64,000 nt of DNA, taken from positions 279,098 through 343,097 of the forward strand of contig NZ_VXDC01000006.1 in the NCBI RefSeq assembly GCF_008711285.1. The letters are read 5' to 3'. Shown piece by piece: positions 55,949 through 64,000 of this stretch. Position 1 is the first letter of the stretch, and the number at the start of each line of letters is the position of its first letter. This DNA is from Roseibium aquae (lineage in GTDB: Bacteria > Pseudomonadota > Alphaproteobacteria > Rhizobiales > Stappiaceae). A program made the translations under genes and the position numbers. The notes beneath the pieces are model-generated. The model made no database searches. It saw only the letters and a list, made by a program, of their open reading frames with translations, and had not been told where the DNA came from.

Positions 55949-58168
55949 ATGACATACACGAACTTCACCCTCGAAACGGATGCGGACGGGATTGCGGTGG
56001 TGACCTGGGACATGCCCGGAAAGTCCATGAACGTCATCGACATGAGCGTGATAGATGAGCTTGAGGCTCTCGTCGGCGCGGTGGTTAGGGACGACGTGAT
56101 CAAGGGTGTGGTCATCACATCCGGCAAAGCCGCTTTTTCAGGGGGCGCGGACCTGACCATGCTGGAAGGCCTTTTGAAGGATTTCCATGTGAAACGCGCG
56201 CAGGATCCGGAAGCCGCGGCCAAGATGCTGTTTGACGGGTCGCGCAGGCTGACCCTCGTCTACCGTAAGCTGGAAACCTGCGGCAAGCCCTTCGTGGCAA
56301 CCCTGACCGGCACCTGCATGGGCGGAGGAACCGAGCTCGCCCTGGCCTGTCACGCCCGGATCGCCGCGGACGATGACAGTTTCAAGATGGGCTTGCCCGA
56401 GGTCAAGGTGGGGCTGTTCCCAGGGGCGGGCGGCACACAGCGCGTCATGCGCATGACCGATAGCCAGCAAGGCATGCAGTTCCTGCTCCAGGGGCGCACT
56501 TTGCGGGCCAAGCAGGCCAAGTCCATGGGCCTGATCGATGATGTTGCCGCGCCGAAGAAGCTTGTCGAAGCCGCCAAAAAGATGCTCAAGGCCGGGGTCG
56601 ATCCGGTCAAGCCGTGGGACAAGAAGGGCTACAAACTGCCGAATGGCCAGATCTATTCGCCCGCCGGATTCCAGTTCTGGCCCGCCGCCAATGCGATCTA
56701 CCGGCGCGAGACCTTCGACAATTACCCAGGTGCCCGCTACTTGTTGCATTCGGTCGTCGAAGGCCTCCAATTGCCGATGGATCTGGCGCTCCAGGTCGAG
56801 AGCCGATACTTCGCGAAAGTCCTGCAAACGCCGGAAGCCGCAAACATGATCCGGTCGCTGTTCGTCTCCATGCAGGAGTTGAACAAGCTGGCGCGCCGCC
56901 CCGCCGATCAAAGGCCGAACAGGATCAAGAAGGTCGGCATCCTTGGGGCCGGCTTCATGGGGGCCGGCATTGCCTATGTCACGGCTCAGGCCGGTATCGA
57001 TGTGGTTCTGATCGACCGCGACCAGGCCGCTGCCGACAAGGGGAAGGCATATTCCGACGAATTGCTGACCAAGGCGGTTCAACGCGGCCGCAGCACGCAG
57101 GAGGCGAAGCAAAAGGTGCTCGACAAGATCCTTCCGACCACCGACTACGCGGAGCTGTCGGACTGCGACCTTGTGATCGAGGCCGTTTTTGAAGACCGCG
57201 AGATCAAGAAGACCGTGACGGAAAAGGCCGAGGCGGCCATGAAGCCCAGGGCGATCTTCGCCTCCAATACCTCGACGCTGCCCATCACCTCTCTGGCCGA
57301 GGCGTCCCAACGGCAGAAAAGCTTTATCGGAATCCATTTCTTCTCGCCAGTCGACAAGATGATGCTGGTCGAGGTGATCATGGGCAAGAAGACCTCCGAC
57401 CGGGCTCTGGCCATGGCCCTCGACTACATCAAGGCCATCAGGAAGACCCCGATTGTCGTGAATGACAGCCGCGGTTTCTACACGTCCCGCGTTGTCATGA
57501 CCTATATCCGCGAGGGCTTGATGATGCTGGCCGACGGGGTTCCGGCCGCCATGATCGAAAACGCGGGCAAGATGGCCGGCATGCCGGTTGGGCCTTTGTC
57601 CCTGGGCGACGAGGTGGCCCTGGATCTGGCCTGGAAGATCGTGTCCGCCACGCGCAAGGATCTTGGTGTGAAATATGTAGAGGGTCCCCTCGACAACATT
57701 TTGGAGGACATGGTCGTCAAGCAGGAGCGTTTCGGGCGCAAGAACGCCAAGGGCTTTTATGACTACAAGGGCAAGGAAAAGAGCCTTTGGCCGGGGATCC
57801 CGGATGTGGTCGGCCAGCCAAAACCGGCAGAGTCCTTCAATATCGAAGAACTCAAGCAGCGGCTTCTGGTCATGCAAGCTCTGGAAACAGCCCGGATCTT
57901 CGAGGAAAGCTGCCTCACGGACGTGCGCGAAGCGGATGTCGGCTCTATCCTGGGCTTCGGCTTCGCGCCCTATAGCGGCGGAACGCTAAGCTACATCGAC
58001 ACGATGGGCACGGCGGCATTTGTCGAGCTTTGCAAGAAGTTCACCCGCAAATGGGGCCCGCGCTTCAAGCCGAACAAACTGCTTCGCGAGATGGCGAAAA
58101 CGGGCGATACCTTCTACGGACGTTTCCCACCGAAGGCCAACGACGGCGAAAGCCAGGAAGCGGCCTGA
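55949..58168 (+). CDS. fadJ: FadJ-type multifunctional enoyl-CoA hydratase/3-hydroxyacyl-CoA dehydrogenase
   Basis: 739-aa fusion. The N-terminal crotonase domain (1-300) has the oxyanion-hole and acid-base regions [18 protein letters not shown] and [16 protein letters not shown]. The dehydrogenase part starts at about 328 with the NAD motif [20 protein letters not shown] and has the catalytic histidine in [11 protein letters not shown]. It carries out the hydration and oxidation steps of beta-oxidation. GCAGGAGGAG lies upstream of the ATG, and a hairpin follows the stop. Confidence 0.94.
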   Translation: MTYTNFTLETDADGIAVVTWDMPGKSMNVIDMSVIDELEALVGAVVRDDVIKGVVITSGKAAFSGGADLTMLEGLLKDFHVKRAQDPEAAAKMLFDGSRRLTLVYRKLETCGKPFVATLTGTCMGGGTELALACHARIAADDDSFKMGLPEVKVGLFPGAGGTQRVMRMTDSQQGMQFLLQGRTLRAKQAKSMGLIDDVAAPKKLVEAAKKMLKAGVDPVKPWDKKGYKLPNGQIYSPAGFQFWPAANAIYRRETFDNYPGARYLLHSVVEGLQLPMDLALQVESRYFAKVLQTPEAANMIRSLFVSMQELNKLARRPADQRPNRIKKVGILGAGFMGAGIAYVTAQAGIDVVLIDRDQAAADKGKAYSDELLTKAVQRGRSTQEAKQKVLDKILPTTDYAELSDCDLVIEAVFEDREIKKTVTEKAEAAMKPRAIFASNTSTLPITSLAEASQRQKSFIGIHFFSPVDKMMLVEVIMGKKTSDRALAMALDYIKAIRKTPIVVNDSRGFYTSRVVMTYIREGLMMLADGVPAAMIENAGKMAGMPVGPLSLGDEVALDLAWKIVSATRKDLGVKYVEGPLDNILEDMVVKQERFGRKNAKGFYDYKGKEKSLWPGIPDVVGQPKPAESFNIEELKQRLLVMQALETARIFEESCLTDVREADVGSILGFGFAPYSGGTLSYIDTMGTAAFVELCKKFTRKWGPRFKPNKLLREMAKTGDTFYGRFPPKANDGESQEAA

Positions 58169-58193
58169 TCCATCGGGGGAACCCGTGAAATGA

Positions 58194-58213
58194 CCCGCGC
58201 CCTCAGGCGCGGG
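58194..58213 (+). terminator. Hairpin after the fadJ-type gene
   Basis: CCCGCGCC-CTCA-GGCGCGGG, a perfect 8-bp stem with a 4-base loop 26 bases past the stop. It is likely the end of the beta-oxidation transcript, although the T tract is missing. Confidence 0.55.
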
Positions 58214-58326
58214 CCTCCGCCCAGTTGAAAAGAAGCGCCGTCACCCCAGAGGAATTTTGCAAAACACGCCAACACGTTGCCAGTACGCGCCAAGTCTGCC
58301 ATGATCCAGCTCCGACGCCACTGCAC

Positions 58327-59397
58327 ATGTCAGAAGCTATGGACCGATCAAAGTTTTGGGTTCGATCAGACTATTTGAACTTCCTACGGCCTCATGCTGC
58401 AACCAAGGATATAAACTGGCCGAAATTGCTGAAGGATCACGGCTTAACACCTGAAAGCCTATGTCATCCATACAGCACCGTGCCAGCGTCGACTTTTCGC
58501 TCTATTCTGGAAACCTTGTGCAGAGAAATCGATAACGATGCGATATTGTTCGATATCTTTCACGATGTCGAAGCTGGTCCATTTTGCACATGGGACTATT
58601 TGTTCGTCTATGCCCCGACATTGCGGGCCGCCATCGAATCCATTGTCCAGTATGGAGCGACAAGGACAAACGCAATCGATTTCCATTTCGAGGAGACCGG
58701 GGAACAGGGCATCTTTTCCTGGCGGTTCATGGACGCTGTCGGCCCTTGGCGGCAAAGCATGTATATCTGCGCCGCAATCTTCGTGCGCAGGCTCGAGCGG
58801 CTCCTGCAGATGCCAACCCCGCCGTTTCGGTTGGAATTCGCAACGACAGCGCCCAAAAGCACTTGCCGCTTCATCTCAAAGTATGCCGGCCAACTCGATT
58901 TCGACGCATTGGAAAACCGCATATTATTGCGCAAACAGCTGCTCGACACCGAAAACCAGACCTATGAAGAGAACCTCTACTCGCTCATCGCCAGGGCAGC
59001 AGCGCTGGAGAGTGAACGGCTTCTGGACCAGGGACCCCAGCTCGTTCGCGTGGCGGCTCAAATCAAAACAAACCTGAGATCCGGAACCTGCACGCTGAAT
59101 GGCGTCGCCCACGACTTGAACATGTCCGCACGTGCTCTGCAGCGCCTGCTGGAACAGGACGGCAAAAGCTTTCGCACCATGGTTGAGACGGTCCGGCGAT
59201 CAATGGCGGAACACTACATTGTCGAAAGCAACCGGCCGCTGAAGGAGATTGCCTATTTGACCGGATTTTCCGAACTCAGTACCTTTTCCCGGGCGGTAAA
59301 GGGCTGGTTTGGGATTTCGCCCCGGCAACTGCGGGACCGCAAACGTCCAGCGCCATCGCCCGTGGAGACCATCGAGCCTTTCCTGCGCAAGACGTAG
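58327..59397 (+). CDS. AraC-family transcriptional regulator (first of two paralogues)
   Basis: 356-aa regulator. An N-terminal arabinose_bd-like ligand domain (about 40-220) is followed by the two helix-turn-helix motifs of AraC (CTLNGVAHDLNMSARALQRL and LKEIAYLTGFSELSTFSRAV). The start is likely at ATG 58327, with 58339 possible; no strong ribosome binding site is seen. This group often senses fatty acids or other small organic compounds, which fits the beta-oxidation locus just upstream. Its C-terminal domain is strongly similar to that of the next gene. Confidence 0.87.
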   Translation: MSEAMDRSKFWVRSDYLNFLRPHAATKDINWPKLLKDHGLTPESLCHPYSTVPASTFRSILETLCREIDNDAILFDIFHDVEAGPFCTWDYLFVYAPTLRAAIESIVQYGATRTNAIDFHFEETGEQGIFSWRFMDAVGPWRQSMYICAAIFVRRLERLLQMPTPPFRLEFATTAPKSTCRFISKYAGQLDFDALENRILLRKQLLDTENQTYEENLYSLIARAAALESERLLDQGPQLVRVAAQIKTNLRSGTCTLNGVAHDLNMSARALQRLLEQDGKSFRTMVETVRRSMAEHYIVESNRPLKEIAYLTGFSELSTFSRAVKGWFGISPRQLRDRKRPAPSPVETIEPFLRKT

Positions 59398-59489
59398 ATC
59401 TGCCTGGTCACACGAGTGTATTGTGAAGTTAACCTACCCTTGGCAGCCGGCACCACACATGGCCCCTCTGCCCAACACAAGCGGTTGTC

Positions 59490-60596
59490 ATGCCCCGTTC
59501 CGATCCGCAGGAAATGATCAGAGCGCCCCGTTCCCAGTCCGGCGAGGATGCCAAGGAGCGAACCGGGGGACCCAGCCGCGAGTGGGCCCAGGCGGAGCAA
59601 CTGCGCTACATCATTCCGTTCGTTGAATCCAAAGGGTTCCGGTGGATCGATATTGCCCGGAAATTCGATTTGCCGGCCCGTCCGGAAAAGCTGAAAAACG
59701 AACGCATCGAAGCGGCGGTTCTACTGGCGGCCTTCGAACATGTTGCCGAACTGACCGGCGACGATGCGGCGATGCTTGACTATTATTCTGGGCTTCCGCA
59801 TGGCTCCATCCCGATTTTTGACTATGTGGCGCTCTGCGCCGGATCGGTGCGCGACGGCTTGAAGAATTGGGAACGTTTCATTGCGATCCGAACAAACTGC
59901 TACCGGATGGAGTTCACCGAAGACGCTGATTTCGGCTATCTGACCTGGCACATACCCGACCGCCTTGGCCCGCGGACGCAAAACATGTTCGCGAAGATCG
60001 CATGGGCCACGAGCAGGATCGAGCACATGATCGGCCAGCCAACGCCGGAATTGCGGATCGACCTGACCTCTACCGCGCCCCGGTGCGGGTCCTGTTTCCA
60101 GCACAGATATGGAAACAGACTGAAATTCGGACAACCTTACGACCGCATTCTGATCCCCGTGCGGTTCCTGGATCTGCGCCCACCCAAATCAGAAACGAAC
60201 CTTTATTCGATTGTCGAAAGCGCGGCTTTGGCGGAAATCGACGAGGCCAATGCGCTGAACGACCCGCTGATCAAGGTCAAAACGGTGATCGGTGAGCAAA
60301 TGAAATCCGGCACCTGTACCCTTGAAACCGTAGCTGCCCAGATCGGCAAGTCTCAAAGAAGCCTGCAACGTCTGCTTGAGGAAAATGGCACGAGCTTTCG
60401 CGGCCTGACGGACGACATCCGAAGAACGATGGCATCGCGCTATCTCAAGGAAACTGATCTCGGCTTGAAGGAAATCGCATTTCTGCTGGGCTTTTCAAAT
60501 CTCAGTTCCCTGTCACGCGCCGTCCGCGGATGGTTTGACATGACGCCGAGCGAGGTGCGGCGGGAGGCAAGAACAAGGACGCGCAGGGAGCGATAA
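59490..60596 (+). CDS. AraC-family transcriptional regulator (second paralogue)
   Basis: 368-aa regulator of the same architecture as its neighbour: an arabinose_bd-like N-terminal domain and AraC helix-turn-helix motifs (CTLETVAAQIGKSQRSLQRL and LKEIAFLLGFSNLSSLSRAV). The block around MKSGTCTLETVAAQIG corresponds to LRSGTCTLNGVAHDLN in the first gene, so a local duplication is likely, but the ligand domains are far less alike. The start could be later than 59490, since the first 25 residues are low-complexity. It begins 92 bases after the first gene. Confidence 0.87.
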   Translation: MPRSDPQEMIRAPRSQSGEDAKERTGGPSREWAQAEQLRYIIPFVESKGFRWIDIARKFDLPARPEKLKNERIEAAVLLAAFEHVAELTGDDAAMLDYYSGLPHGSIPIFDYVALCAGSVRDGLKNWERFIAIRTNCYRMEFTEDADFGYLTWHIPDRLGPRTQNMFAKIAWATSRIEHMIGQPTPELRIDLTSTAPRCGSCFQHRYGNRLKFGQPYDRILIPVRFLDLRPPKSETNLYSIVESAALAEIDEANALNDPLIKVKTVIGEQMKSGTCTLETVAAQIGKSQRSLQRLLEENGTSFRGLTDDIRRTMASRYLKETDLGLKEIAFLLGFSNLSSLSRAVRGWFDMTPSEVRREARTRTRRER

Positions 60597-60612
60597 CCGG
60601 CGGAGGGAAAAG

Positions 60613-60641
60613 GCACGGGCCCGGCAGTGCCGAACCCGTGC
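60613..60641 (+). terminator. Nested hairpin behind the second AraC gene
   Basis: GCACGGG pairs with CCCGTGC, and the loop has a second stem CGGC-AGT-GCCG. It lies 17 bases after the stop codon. No T-run. Confidence 0.5.
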
Positions 60642-60991
60642 AAGAATCGCGGGTCATGCGTCAAGTGGGTGGGGCAACCTGACGAAAAACCCAACGATAT
60701 TCGTCGCCACACTCTGCGCGCGCTGTTCCATTAGCATCGTTCAATGCAAGATCGACGGGGCATTACACAGAGTCAGTATCATCAAGATCGGATAATTTTC
60801 AGTGGCTTAGGATTTAGCCAGCACAACCGGTGGGATCGAATTGTGCCCGCAGCACCCATCTCTTTTGCGTAGTACATCTCACCTTGCCTGTAATTGGCAT
60901 ACGTATTCATTTCTTAGCATAAAACGCCAAACTTTCATGATCCGGAAGACAAGAGGCCATCGGGACCGGGCTGCTTGAGCCCAATCTCCCC

Positions 60992-61089
60992 GGATCAGCA
61001 GGCGTTCAATCGGAACCGGTTTCACACCCTGAGCTGATCGCTTCTTGAGGGGCCGCGCATCTTTGGGCGTTTCAAACAAAACGCCCGAT
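60992..61089 (-). repeat. 98-bp dispersed intergenic repeat, copy B
   Basis: The reverse complement of this segment aligns without gaps to 5250-5347, with 82 of 98 positions identical by hand count. It is inverted relative to copy A and lies 91 bases before the start of the small membrane protein gene. Confidence 0.8.
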
Positions 61090-61180
61090 ACGCAAGCCAA
61101 ACACCTCAAGGCACTTTGCATTCCGCGCCCGCGTCCCTTACATCGACATGGCGCAGTTCAGGGCAGCAAGGAGCCAGACG

Positions 61181-61459
61181 ATGTCCAACAGCAGCCTTTC
61201 CCGTTTCATGGGCGGATCGCCGGGCCAAGTCGTCCTGCGCCTTGTCTTTTTGTCGTTCGTCGTTGGCGTGATTCTGGCTGCCCTCGACCTCGATCCGCGC
61301 GATCTTCTGTCCTATGCCTATGAGATCGTTGAGCGGATCTGGAACATGGGGTTTGACGCCCTCGGATCGCTCGGGCGGTATTTCCTCATCGGCGCGGTGA
61401 TTGTCGTGCCGGTCTGGGTGTTTTTGCGCATTATCCGGGTCGTGACGGGACGTTCGTAA
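61181..61459 (+). CDS. Small membrane protein, DUF6460-like
   Basis: 92-aa protein with two membrane helices (VVLRLVFLSFVVGVILAALD and GRYFLIGAVIVVPVWVFLRI) joined by an amphipathic loop. The N-terminus SLSRFMGGSPGQVVLRL matches what I recall of the DUF6460 family of Rhizobiales; its function is unknown. GGAGCCAGACG precedes the ATG at 61181; an upstream ATG at 61148 lacks support. The last 29 bases overlap the convergent deacetylase gene. Confidence 0.83.
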   Translation: MSNSSLSRFMGGSPGQVVLRLVFLSFVVGVILAALDLDPRDLLSYAYEIVERIWNMGFDALGSLGRYFLIGAVIVVPVWVFLRIIRVVTGRS

Positions 61460-62396
61460 TCCCTGCGGTTGCCTCCTCTTCAAGGGCTGCGCCGCCCGCA
61501 ATTTTCGATGCGGCCCTGTGAAGGGTCAGGTGCCGGTCGGCCAGTTCGTCGATATTCTGACTGTAGCCGCCCCCGAGAACGCCCGCGACGGGAATCTGCC
61601 GGGCCCACAGAGTGGACAGAACCAATTCGTCCCGTTGCCGCAGGCCTGTCCGGCTCAGCGCGAGGCGCCCAAGACGGTCGCCCTCGAACGGATCGACCCC
61701 GGCATTGTAGAAAACCAGATCCGGCACGAAGCTTGCCAGCAGCTCGTCCAGTACCTTGCCCAGATGGCCCAGATAGACCAGGTCCCCGGTGCCGTCGGGC
61801 AAACCGATGTCGTGATCGGACGGCACCTTTCGGACCGGATAGTTCTTCTGCGCATGCATTGAAAAGGTCAAGACGCTGGGATCGTCCTGGAAGATATCGG
61901 CGGTTCCGTCCCCCTGATGCACATCAAGATCAATCACCAGGGCGCGGCGGATCGCTCCGGCGGACTGGAGAACCCGGATCGCGACGGCAACGTCGTTGAA
62001 CACGCAAAACCCCGCGCCCTGTTTCCGCCGTGCATGGTGGCTGCCCCCGGCGGTGTTGCAGGCAATGCCATGCTCGAGGGCCAGATAGCCGGTGAGCACG
62101 GTTCCGGCGGTGGCGCATCTTGCCCGCATCGCGATATCCGGCCGGATCTCGAAACCGATTTCCCGGCTGACCGCCACCGTGACATCCGCGTTGAAAACCC
62201 GGTCCACATACTCCGTGTCATGAGCGAGGCAAATCCACTCGAAAGGAGCCGGCCTTGGCCGGTAGAAGCCGTCGTTGCCCAGCAGGCCGTCATGGCGCAG
62301 CCGCTGCGCAACGGCGCGGAACTTGTCCATGGGAAAGCGATGGTTCGCAGGTAGAACCGCGCAATAGTCGGGATGATGAACAAAGGGCACGCGCAT
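61431..62396 (-). CDS. Histone deacetylase-family (AcuC/polyamine deacetylase-like) hydrolase
   Basis: 321-aa zinc-dependent deacetylase. The active site can be traced in NTAGGSHHARRKQGAGFCVF (two catalytic histidines), VIDLDVHQGDGTADIF (Asp and His metal ligands) and YNAGVDPFEGDRLG (second metal Asp); GVLGGGYSQNI closes the pocket. In bacteria such enzymes deacetylate acetylated polyamines or proteins such as acetyl-CoA synthetase. The start at 62396 matches the family N-terminus (MRVPFVHHPDY). The 3' end overlaps the small membrane protein gene by 29 bases. Confidence 0.9.
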   Translation of the reverse strand: MRVPFVHHPDYCAVLPANHRFPMDKFRAVAQRLRHDGLLGNDGFYRPRPAPFEWICLAHDTEYVDRVFNADVTVAVSREIGFEIRPDIAMRARCATAGTVLTGYLALEHGIACNTAGGSHHARRKQGAGFCVFNDVAVAIRVLQSAGAIRRALVIDLDVHQGDGTADIFQDDPSVLTFSMHAQKNYPVRKVPSDHDIGLPDGTGDLVYLGHLGKVLDELLASFVPDLVFYNAGVDPFEGDRLGRLALSRTGLRQRDELVLSTLWARQIPVAGVLGGGYSQNIDELADRHLTLHRAASKIAGGAALEEEATAGITNVPSRPG

Positions 62397-62534
62397 GGCG
62401 TGAGTTATAGCTGCCCTTTGCGCTTCGGAAAGACCGCGCGCGCACAAACTGCGGGATATCGACCTTGACGGCCATGCGTGCCTGCGCGAAGACGAGCCAC
62501 ATCAACAGGCGCCCCCCCACATCCCAGGCAACGA

Positions 62535-63890
62535 ATGTCCCAGGAAACTGACGCCCCTGCCCCCCGCGCGCTTCTTCCGGTCACGCATCGCGCGGTGCTG
62601 GCGATCGCGGTGCCCATGACGCTTGCCTACCTGTCCACGCCAATCCTGGGCATTGTCGACACGGCCGTCATCGGACGGCTCGGCGATGCGGCGCTGGTTG
62701 GCGGAATCGCGATCGGCGGCGTCATTTTCGATCTGGTTTTCACAACCTTCAATTTCCTGCGCTCCGGAACGACCGGCCTGACGGCGCAGGCGCTCGGCGC
62801 CGGAAACACCACCGAACAGCGTGCGACCTTGCTGCGCGCTTTGCTGATCGCAGTCGGAGCGAGCCTTGCGGTGATCCTTCTACAGGCTCCCTTGAAGCAG
62901 GCTGGCCTGCTCTTTCTGGGCGGCAGCGCCCAGGTCCAGGCAGCCACATCCGACTATTTCGACGTCCGGATCTACAGCGCGCCCTTCCTGCTGGCCAACT
63001 ATGCCATTCTCGGCTGGTTCATCGGCCTGGGACGGGCGGGGACCGGCCTGTTTCTCCAGCTCGTCCTGAACAGCCTGAACATTGCCCTCAGCCTCTGGTT
63101 CGTTCTGGGCCTCGGCTGGGAGGTCCGGGGGGTGGCGCTCGCCACCGTCATCTGCGAGGCCGCGACCGTCGCGCTCGGCGGGCTGCTCGTCCTGTCCGCC
63201 GGCAGATCCAGCCGCTGGCCAGCGTTCAGCCAGGTGTTTCACCGCGCATCGTTTCAGCGCATGATGGCGCTCAACCGCGACATCATGATCCGTTCCTTCA
63301 CGCTCCTGTTCGCCTTCGCGTTCTTCACCGCGCGGTCGGCCGAACAGGGCGACACGATCCTGGCCGCCAACGCGATCCTTCAGAAATTCCTGCTGGTCAG
63401 TGCCTATTTCCTGGACGGATTGGCGACGGCCGCCGAACAGCTCGCCGGCCGGGCCGTTGGCGCGCGCGACCGCAAGGCCTTCGACAGAACCGTGCTGCTG
63501 ACGGCGATCTGGAGTTTTGCCGTCGCCACGGTTCTTTTTGCCATTCTTGCGGTTTTCGGCCCGGTCTTTCTCGATTTGATGACGATCGCGGAAGATGTCC
63601 GCGAGACGGGCCGCCAATTCCTGGTCTGGGCCGCTCTCGGGCCGCTGTTCGGGGTTCTCGCCTATCAGATGGACGGCATCTTCATTGGCGCGACCTGGTC
63701 GCGCGATATGCGCAACATGATGCTGCTGTCGCTTGTCCTGTTTCTCGCCAGCTACTACGCCCTGTTTCCGTGGTTTGGAAACCACGGCCTTTGGGCGGCT
63801 ATGGTGCTGTTCCTCGGTGCCCGTGGACTGTCACTGGCCTTCATGTGCCGCTACCGGACAAGGGAAACCTTCGCTGTTGATTTTCACTGA
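62535..63890 (+). CDS. MATE-family multidrug/organic cation exporter (DinF-like)
   Basis: 451-aa transporter with about 12 helices in two six-helix bundles. The first helix region VPMTLAYLSTPILGIVDTAV and the repeat FLVSAYFLDGLATAAEQLAG in the second half are typical of the DinF branch. It should export drugs or metabolites using a cation gradient. The start at 62535 is used because the family begins soon after. The last four codons (VDFH) and the stop lie within what appears to be the end of an insertion sequence, so the natural C-terminus may have been replaced. Confidence 0.9.
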   Translation: MSQETDAPAPRALLPVTHRAVLAIAVPMTLAYLSTPILGIVDTAVIGRLGDAALVGGIAIGGVIFDLVFTTFNFLRSGTTGLTAQALGAGNTTEQRATLLRALLIAVGASLAVILLQAPLKQAGLLFLGGSAQVQAATSDYFDVRIYSAPFLLANYAILGWFIGLGRAGTGLFLQLVLNSLNIALSLWFVLGLGWEVRGVALATVICEAATVALGGLLVLSAGRSSRWPAFSQVFHRASFQRMMALNRDIMIRSFTLLFAFAFFTARSAEQGDTILAANAILQKFLLVSAYFLDGLATAAEQLAGRAVGARDRKAFDRTVLLTAIWSFAVATVLFAILAVFGPVFLDLMTIAEDVRETGRQFLVWAALGPLFGVLAYQMDGIFIGATWSRDMRNMMLLSLVLFLASYYALFPWFGNHGLWAAMVLFLGARGLSLAFMCRYRTRETFAVDFH

Positions 63891-64000
63891 GAACTGACCC
63901 GGTATTTCCACCGAGAATTGACCCGCCTTTTGTGTATGGAACGGCGGTTACGCCGTGGTCAAGATTTTGGCTTCCTCCCTTCGTTGTCGGCCTGATTTGC
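63875..64000. mobile_element. Putative IS21-type insertion sequence end (cut by the window)
   Basis: Starting at TGTTGA (63875), two imperfect 22-bp direct repeats occur at a 24-base period: 63881-63902 and 63905-63926, identical at 18 of 22 positions, each containing GAGAAYTGACCCG. Multiple terminal repeats of this form, with a TG end, are typical of IS21-family ends. If so, a transposase operon lies beyond the right edge. On the minus strand the visible edge reads ANQADNEGRKPKS and a stop, which could be the end of an IstB-like protein, but that is a guess. Confidence 0.6.

Larger units (their letters stand above)
60597..61180. other. AT-richer intergenic region with dispersed repeat
   Basis: 584 bases. 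It holds a hairpin behind the second AraC gene, a comparatively AT-rich middle (about 60700-60950) without a convincing gene, and the second copy of the 98-bp dispersed repeat. No RNA gene was recognised. Confidence 0.55.

Overview
The window is a high-G+C chromosomal segment from an alphaproteobacterium, most likely a member of the Hyphomicrobiales (Rhizobiales) close to the Stappiaceae (Labrenzia/Roseibium/Stappia type). That placement is an inference from the mix of families: a FixL/FixJ/FixK cascade with ccoNOQP-ccoGHIS, a very long PodJ-like polarity protein, a TIGR02186/TauE pair, a DUF6460-type small membrane protein, and short dispersed intergenic repeats. I recognised no rRNA, tRNA or CRISPR array. 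Coding density is high and most genes are ordinary chromosomal genes.

Layout. 1-9.9 kb: the C-terminal part of tamB, an XRE regulator, gabD, an M20 deacylase preceded by a 98-bp dispersed repeat, ugd, aroQ and a CheY-like receiver. 10-25.5 kb: a microoxic respiration island. ccoS, ccoI, ccoH, ccoG and ccoPQON lie on the minus strand, hemN on the plus strand, and fixK, a single-domain receiver, fixJ, fixL and an aminotransferase on the minus strand. FNR/FixK-type boxes (TTGAT-N4-ATCAA) lie upstream of ccoN, hemN and fixK, so the pieces form one circuit: FixL senses oxygen, FixJ should switch on fixK, FixK should drive the high-affinity oxidase and anaerobic haem synthesis, and FixK probably acts back on its own gene.

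25.6-32.7 kb: a signalling block with a transporter-histidine kinase-receiver fusion, a GGDEF/EAL protein and a NarL-type regulator, similar in composition to CrbS/CrbR acetate-responsive systems. 33-35.1 kb: a thioesterase-like protein and a secreted protein with a tandem-repeat linker. 35.3-44.1 kb: all four genes of the ligase-associated DNA repair cassette (ATP-dependent ligase, metallo-beta-lactamase exonuclease, Lhr-type helicase, PdeM metallophosphoesterase), here split by a DbpA-like DEAD-box RNA helicase and carrying an extra small NTF2-like gene directly behind the exonuclease.

44.2-50.7 kb: a periplasmic histidine phosphatase, the TIGR02186/TauE membrane pair and podJ. 51.1-60.6 kb: a fatty-acid beta-oxidation locus (MerR regulator, acyl-CoA dehydrogenase, glutathione S-transferase, thiolase, FadJ-type multifunctional enzyme) followed by two paralogous AraC regulators. 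Nearly identical operator-like motifs (TTTACGSAAACGT) lie upstream of merR and at the acyl-CoA dehydrogenase promoter. 61-64 kb: a second copy of the dispersed repeat, a small membrane protein, an HDAC-family deacetylase and a MATE exporter whose last codons run into what looks like the end of an IS21-type insertion sequence cut by the window edge.
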